This document shows positions 60,701 to 64,000 of a stretch of DNA of 64,000 nt, piece after piece (within the stretch, counting starts at the first letter, position 1; every line of letters starts with the position of its first letter). Origin of the DNA: Hydractinia symbiolongicarpus (Eukaryota > Cnidaria > Hydrozoa > Anthoathecata > Hydractiniidae). The notes beneath the pieces are model-generated. The model searched no databases. It was not told where the DNA came from and saw only the letters and a program-made list of their open reading frames with translations. The translations under genes and the position numbers were made by a program. The stretch is taken from contig NC_079886.1 of the NCBI RefSeq assembly GCF_029227915.1, positions 27,568,501-27,632,500 of the forward strand. The letters are read 5' to 3'.

Positions 60701-62066
60701 GTCTTATGCGTTTCAGTGGTAAAAAATTAATTTAAAAAATCGTTCGGGAAATGAGTTTACTCCCAGTTTACTTTCTTTCTATACATTCGACTATACGGAT
60801 CATGCTTGGATTTACGGGAACTCCCGGGTTTTCGTTTGCCGGCGATTAAACTCCTTTTTATTCAACGTCTCATCAAAAATGAAATCATTTTTAAAAACTA
60901 CAAGTCTCATGCGTTTTAGTGGTGAAAAAATAATTTAAAAAATCGTTCGGAAAATGAGTTTACTCCCTGGGTACTTTCTTTGTATACATTCGACTATACG
61001 GGCCAAGCCCGGGATTTACGGGAAATCGCGGGTTTTCGTTTGCCGGCGATTAAACTTCTTTTATTCAGCGTCTCATCAAAAATGAAATCATTTTTGAAAA
61101 CTACAAGTCTCGTGCGTTTTAGTGGTGAAAAAATAATTTAAAGAATCGTTCGGGAAATGAGTTTTCTCCCTGGGTACTTTCTTTGTATACTTGTGACTAT
61201 ACGGGCCGAGTCCGGGATTTACGGGAAATCGCGGGTTTTCGTTTGCCGGCGATTAAACTTCTTTTATTCAGCGTCTCATCAAAAATGAAATCATTTTTGA
61301 AAACTACAAGTCTCATGCGTCTTAGTGGTAAAAAAATAATTTAAAAAATCGTTCGGGAAATAAGTTTACTCCCTGGGTACTTTCTTTGTATACATTCGAC
61401 TATACGGGCCAAGCCCGCGATTTACGGGAAATCGCGGGTTTTCGTTTGCCGGCGATTAAACTTCTTTTATTCAGCGTCTCATCAAAAATGAAATCATTTT
61501 TGAAAACTACAAGTCTCATGCGTTTTAGTGGTGAAATTATAATTTAAGGAATCGTTCGGGAAATGAGTTTACTCCCTGCGTACTTTCTTTGTATACTTTT
61601 GACCATACGGGCCGGTTCCGGGATTTAGGGGAAATCGCTGGTTTTCGTTTGCCGGAGATTAAACTCCTTTTATTCAGCGTCTCATCAAAAATTAAATCAT
61701 TTTTGAAAACTACAAGTCTCATGCGTTTTAGTGGTGAAAAAATAATTTAAAGAATCCTTCGGGAAATGAGTTTACTCCCCGGGTACCTTCTTTGTATACT
61801 TTTGACTATACGGGCCAAGCCCGGGATTTACGGGAAATCGCGAGTTTTCGTTTGCCGGAGATTAAACACCTTTTATTCAGCGTCTCATCAAGAATGAAAT
61901 CGTTTTTATAAACTACAAGTCTTATGCGTTTTAGTGGTAAAAAATTAATTTAAAAAATCGTTCGGGAAATGAGTTTACTCCCTGGGTACTTTCTTTGTAT
62001 ACATTCGACTATACGGGCCAAGCCCGCGATTTACGGGAAATCGCGGGTTTTCGTTTGCCGGCGATT
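54775..62066 (+). repeat. HOR pair, period 3646 bp (18 monomers)
   Basis: Copy 1 is about 54775-58420 and copy 2 about 58421-62066, with similarity running on to about 62140. Markers at exactly 3646 include TTTGCATACATTCGACTATCCGGG (split across 54905-54930 and 58551-58576), GTTCATGAAATGAG (near 55681 and 59327), CGGATCATGCTTGG (near 57149 and 60795), AAGTCTCGTGCG (near 57459 and 61105), GTGGTGAAATTATAAT (near 57881 and 61527) and TTTTTATAAACTAC (near 58257 and 61903). Only rare differences were seen, for example GAAATGACTTTAC near 60145 against GAAATGAGTTTAC near 56499. The retroelement lies just outside and was not copied. Confidence 0.92.
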
Positions 62067-64000
62067 AAACTTCTTTTATTCAGCGTCTCATCAAAAATGA
62101 AATCATTTTTGAAAACTACAAGTCTCATGCGTTTTAGTGGTGAAAATATAATTTAAAGAATCGTTCGGGAAATGAGTTTACTCCCTGCGTACTTTCTTTG
62201 TATACTTTTGACCATACAGGCCGGTTCCGGGATTTAGGGGAAATCGCGGGTTTTCGTTTGCCGGAGATTAAACTCCTTTTATTCAGCGTCTCATCAAAAA
62301 TGAAATCATTTTTAAAAACTACAAGTCTCATGCGTTTTAGTGGTGAAAAAATAATTTAAAGAATCCTTCGGGAAATGAGTTTACTCCCTGGGTACTTTCT
62401 TTGTATACTTTTGACTATACGGGCCAAGCCCGTGATTTACGGGAAATCGCGAGTTTTCGTTTGCCGGAGATTAAACACCTTTTATTCAGCGGCTCATCAA
62501 GAATGAAATCGTTTTTAAAAACTACAAGTCTCATGCGTTTTAGTGGTGAAAAAATAATTTAAAAAATCATTCGGAAAATGAGTTTACTCCCTGGGTACTT
62601 TCTTTGTATAGATTCGACTATACGGGCCGAGTCCGGGATATACGGGAAAGCGCGGGTTTTCGTTTGCCGGCGATTAAACTCCTTTTATTCAGCGTCTCAT
62701 CAAAAATGAAATCAGTTTTAAAAACTACAAGTCTCATGCGTTTTAGTGGTGAAAAAATAATTTAAAGAATCGTTCGGGAAATGAGTTTCCCCCCTGGGTA
62801 CTTTCTTTGTATACTTGTGACTATACGGGCCGAAATCGGGATTTACGGGAAATCGCGGGTTTTCGTTTGCCGGCGATTAAACTCCTTTTATTCAGGGTCT
62901 CATCAAAAATGAAATCGTTTTTAAAAACTACAAGTCTCATGCGTTTTTGTGGTGAAAAAATAATTTAAAGAATCGTTCGGGAAATGAGTTTTCTCCCTGG
63001 GTACTTTTTTTGTATACTTGGGACTATACGGGCCGAGTCCGGGATTTACGGGAAATCGCGAGTTTTCGTTTGCCGGAGATTAAACACCTTTTATTCAGCG
63101 TCTCATCAAGAATGAAATCGCTTTTATAAACTACAAGTCTTATGCGTTTTAGTGGTAAAAAATTAATTTAAAAAATCGTTCGGGAAATGAGTTTACTCCC
63201 TGGGTACTTTCTTTGTATACATTCGACTATACGGGCCAAGCCCGCGATTTACGGGAAATCGCGGGTTTTCGTTTGCCGGCGATTAAACTTCTTTTATTCA
63301 GCGTCTCATCAAAAATGAAATCATTTTTGAAAACTACAAGTCTCATGCGGTTTAGTGGTGAAAATATAATTTAAAGAATCGTTCGGGAAATGAGTTTACT
63401 CCCTGCGTACTTTCTTTGTATACTTTTGACCATACAGGCCGGTTCCGGGATTTAGGGGAAATCGCGGGTTTTCGTTTGCCGGAGATTAAACTCCTTTTAT
63501 TCAGCGTCTCATCAAAAATGAAATCATTTTTAAAAACTACAAGTCTCATGCGTTTTAGTGGTGAAAAAATAATTTAAAGAATCCTTCGGGAAATGAGTTT
63601 ACTCCCTGGGTACTTTCTTTGTATACTTTTGACTATACGGGCCAAGCCCGTGATTTACGGGAAATCGCGAGTTTTCGTTTGCCGGAGATTAAACACCTTT
63701 TATTCAGCGGCTCATCAAGAATGAAATCGTTTTTAAAAACTACAAGTCTCATGCGTTTTAGTGGTGAAAAAATAATTTAAAAAATCATTCGGAAAATGAG
63801 TTTACTCCCTGGGTACTTTCTTTGTATACATTCGACTATACGGGCCGAGTCCGGGATATACGGGAAAGCGCGGGTTTTCGTTTGCCGGCGATTAAACTCC
63901 TTTTATTCAGCGTCTCATCAAAAATGAAATCAGTTTTAAAAACTACAAGTCTCATGCGTTTTAGTGGTGAAAAAATAATTTAAAGAATCGTTCGGGAAAT
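61830..64000 (+). repeat. HOR, period 1218 bp (6 monomers), second copy cut by window end
   Basis: Copy 1 is about 61830-63047; copy 2 starts at about 63048 and is incomplete. Markers at 1218 bp include TTTTATAAACTAC (near 61904 and 63122), CATACAGGCCGG (near 62213 and 63431), AAGCCCGTGATTTACG (near 62426 and 63644) and TTCAGCGGCTCATC (near 62485 and 63703). It overlaps the right edge of the 3646-bp pair. Confidence 0.88.

Larger units (their letters stand above)
54347..64000 (+). repeat. Satellite array, right arm
   Basis: The same 203-bp satellite resumes in the same orientation and completes the monomer split by the retroelement. The first 400 bp match 51074-51470, including the rare AAAAATTAAATC and CTCCCCGGGTAC variants. 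About 47 monomers are present. The window ends inside a monomer, so the array continues to the right. No gene, RNA or second insert is present. Confidence 0.98.

Noticed and set aside
1-64000. CRISPR array
   Set aside because: There are no short identical repeats separated by unique spacers. The whole 203-bp unit is repeated and variation is spread across it, and the retroelement is eukaryotic.

Overview
This window is eukaryotic, non-genic DNA. It is a tandem satellite array with a monomer of about 203 bp, running head to tail in one orientation from base 1 to base 64000. A single 5'-truncated non-LTR retrotransposon interrupts it (about 51683-54346). Dividing the satellite length by 203 gives roughly 300 monomers. 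Both window ends fall inside a monomer, so the array continues beyond the window. There is no host gene, rRNA, tRNA, CRISPR or prokaryotic signal. The many 60-130 codon open frames are the same satellite monomer read over and over on both strands and are not genes.

Organism: probably a metazoan, more likely an invertebrate. The retroelement encodes an APE-type endonuclease remnant and a reverse transcriptase of the jockey/CR1 type that I associate with cnidarian and other invertebrate genomes. The satellite is rich in CpG (13 in the 203-bp example monomer), which argues against a heavily CpG-methylated vertebrate repeat. The species cannot be named from the sequence, and I do not recognise the satellite family.

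Layout: the array is a patchwork of higher-order repeats (HORs), each a block of several diverged monomers copied as a unit. Periods measured from matching landmarks are about 807 bp (1-1618), 2647 bp (2541-7837), 2636/2433 bp (9231-14701), 1015 bp (18541-21585), 4051 bp with a 2026-bp sub-period (22715-30816), 2832 bp (32315-37978), 1822 bp (37670-41313), 2225 and 2835 bp (40507-47475), 3646 bp (54775-62066) and 1218 bp (61830-end). All are close to whole multiples of 203. In parts of the array monomers alternate between a TTCG and a TTTG type, giving a dimer of about 406 bp.

Each monomer has a GC-rich core with short hairpins and an AT-rich part centred on a near-perfect 10-bp-arm dyad. The core carries TTCG and CGGG half-motifs that resemble a CENP-B box with one base missing from the spacer. 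This looks like a centromeric or pericentromeric satellite, but that is inference. The retroelement sits in one copy of a monomer subtype for which four empty copies exist in the same window. It is dead: most of the endonuclease is missing, and a run of 70 A's shifts the frame between the endonuclease/linker part and the reverse transcriptase part.
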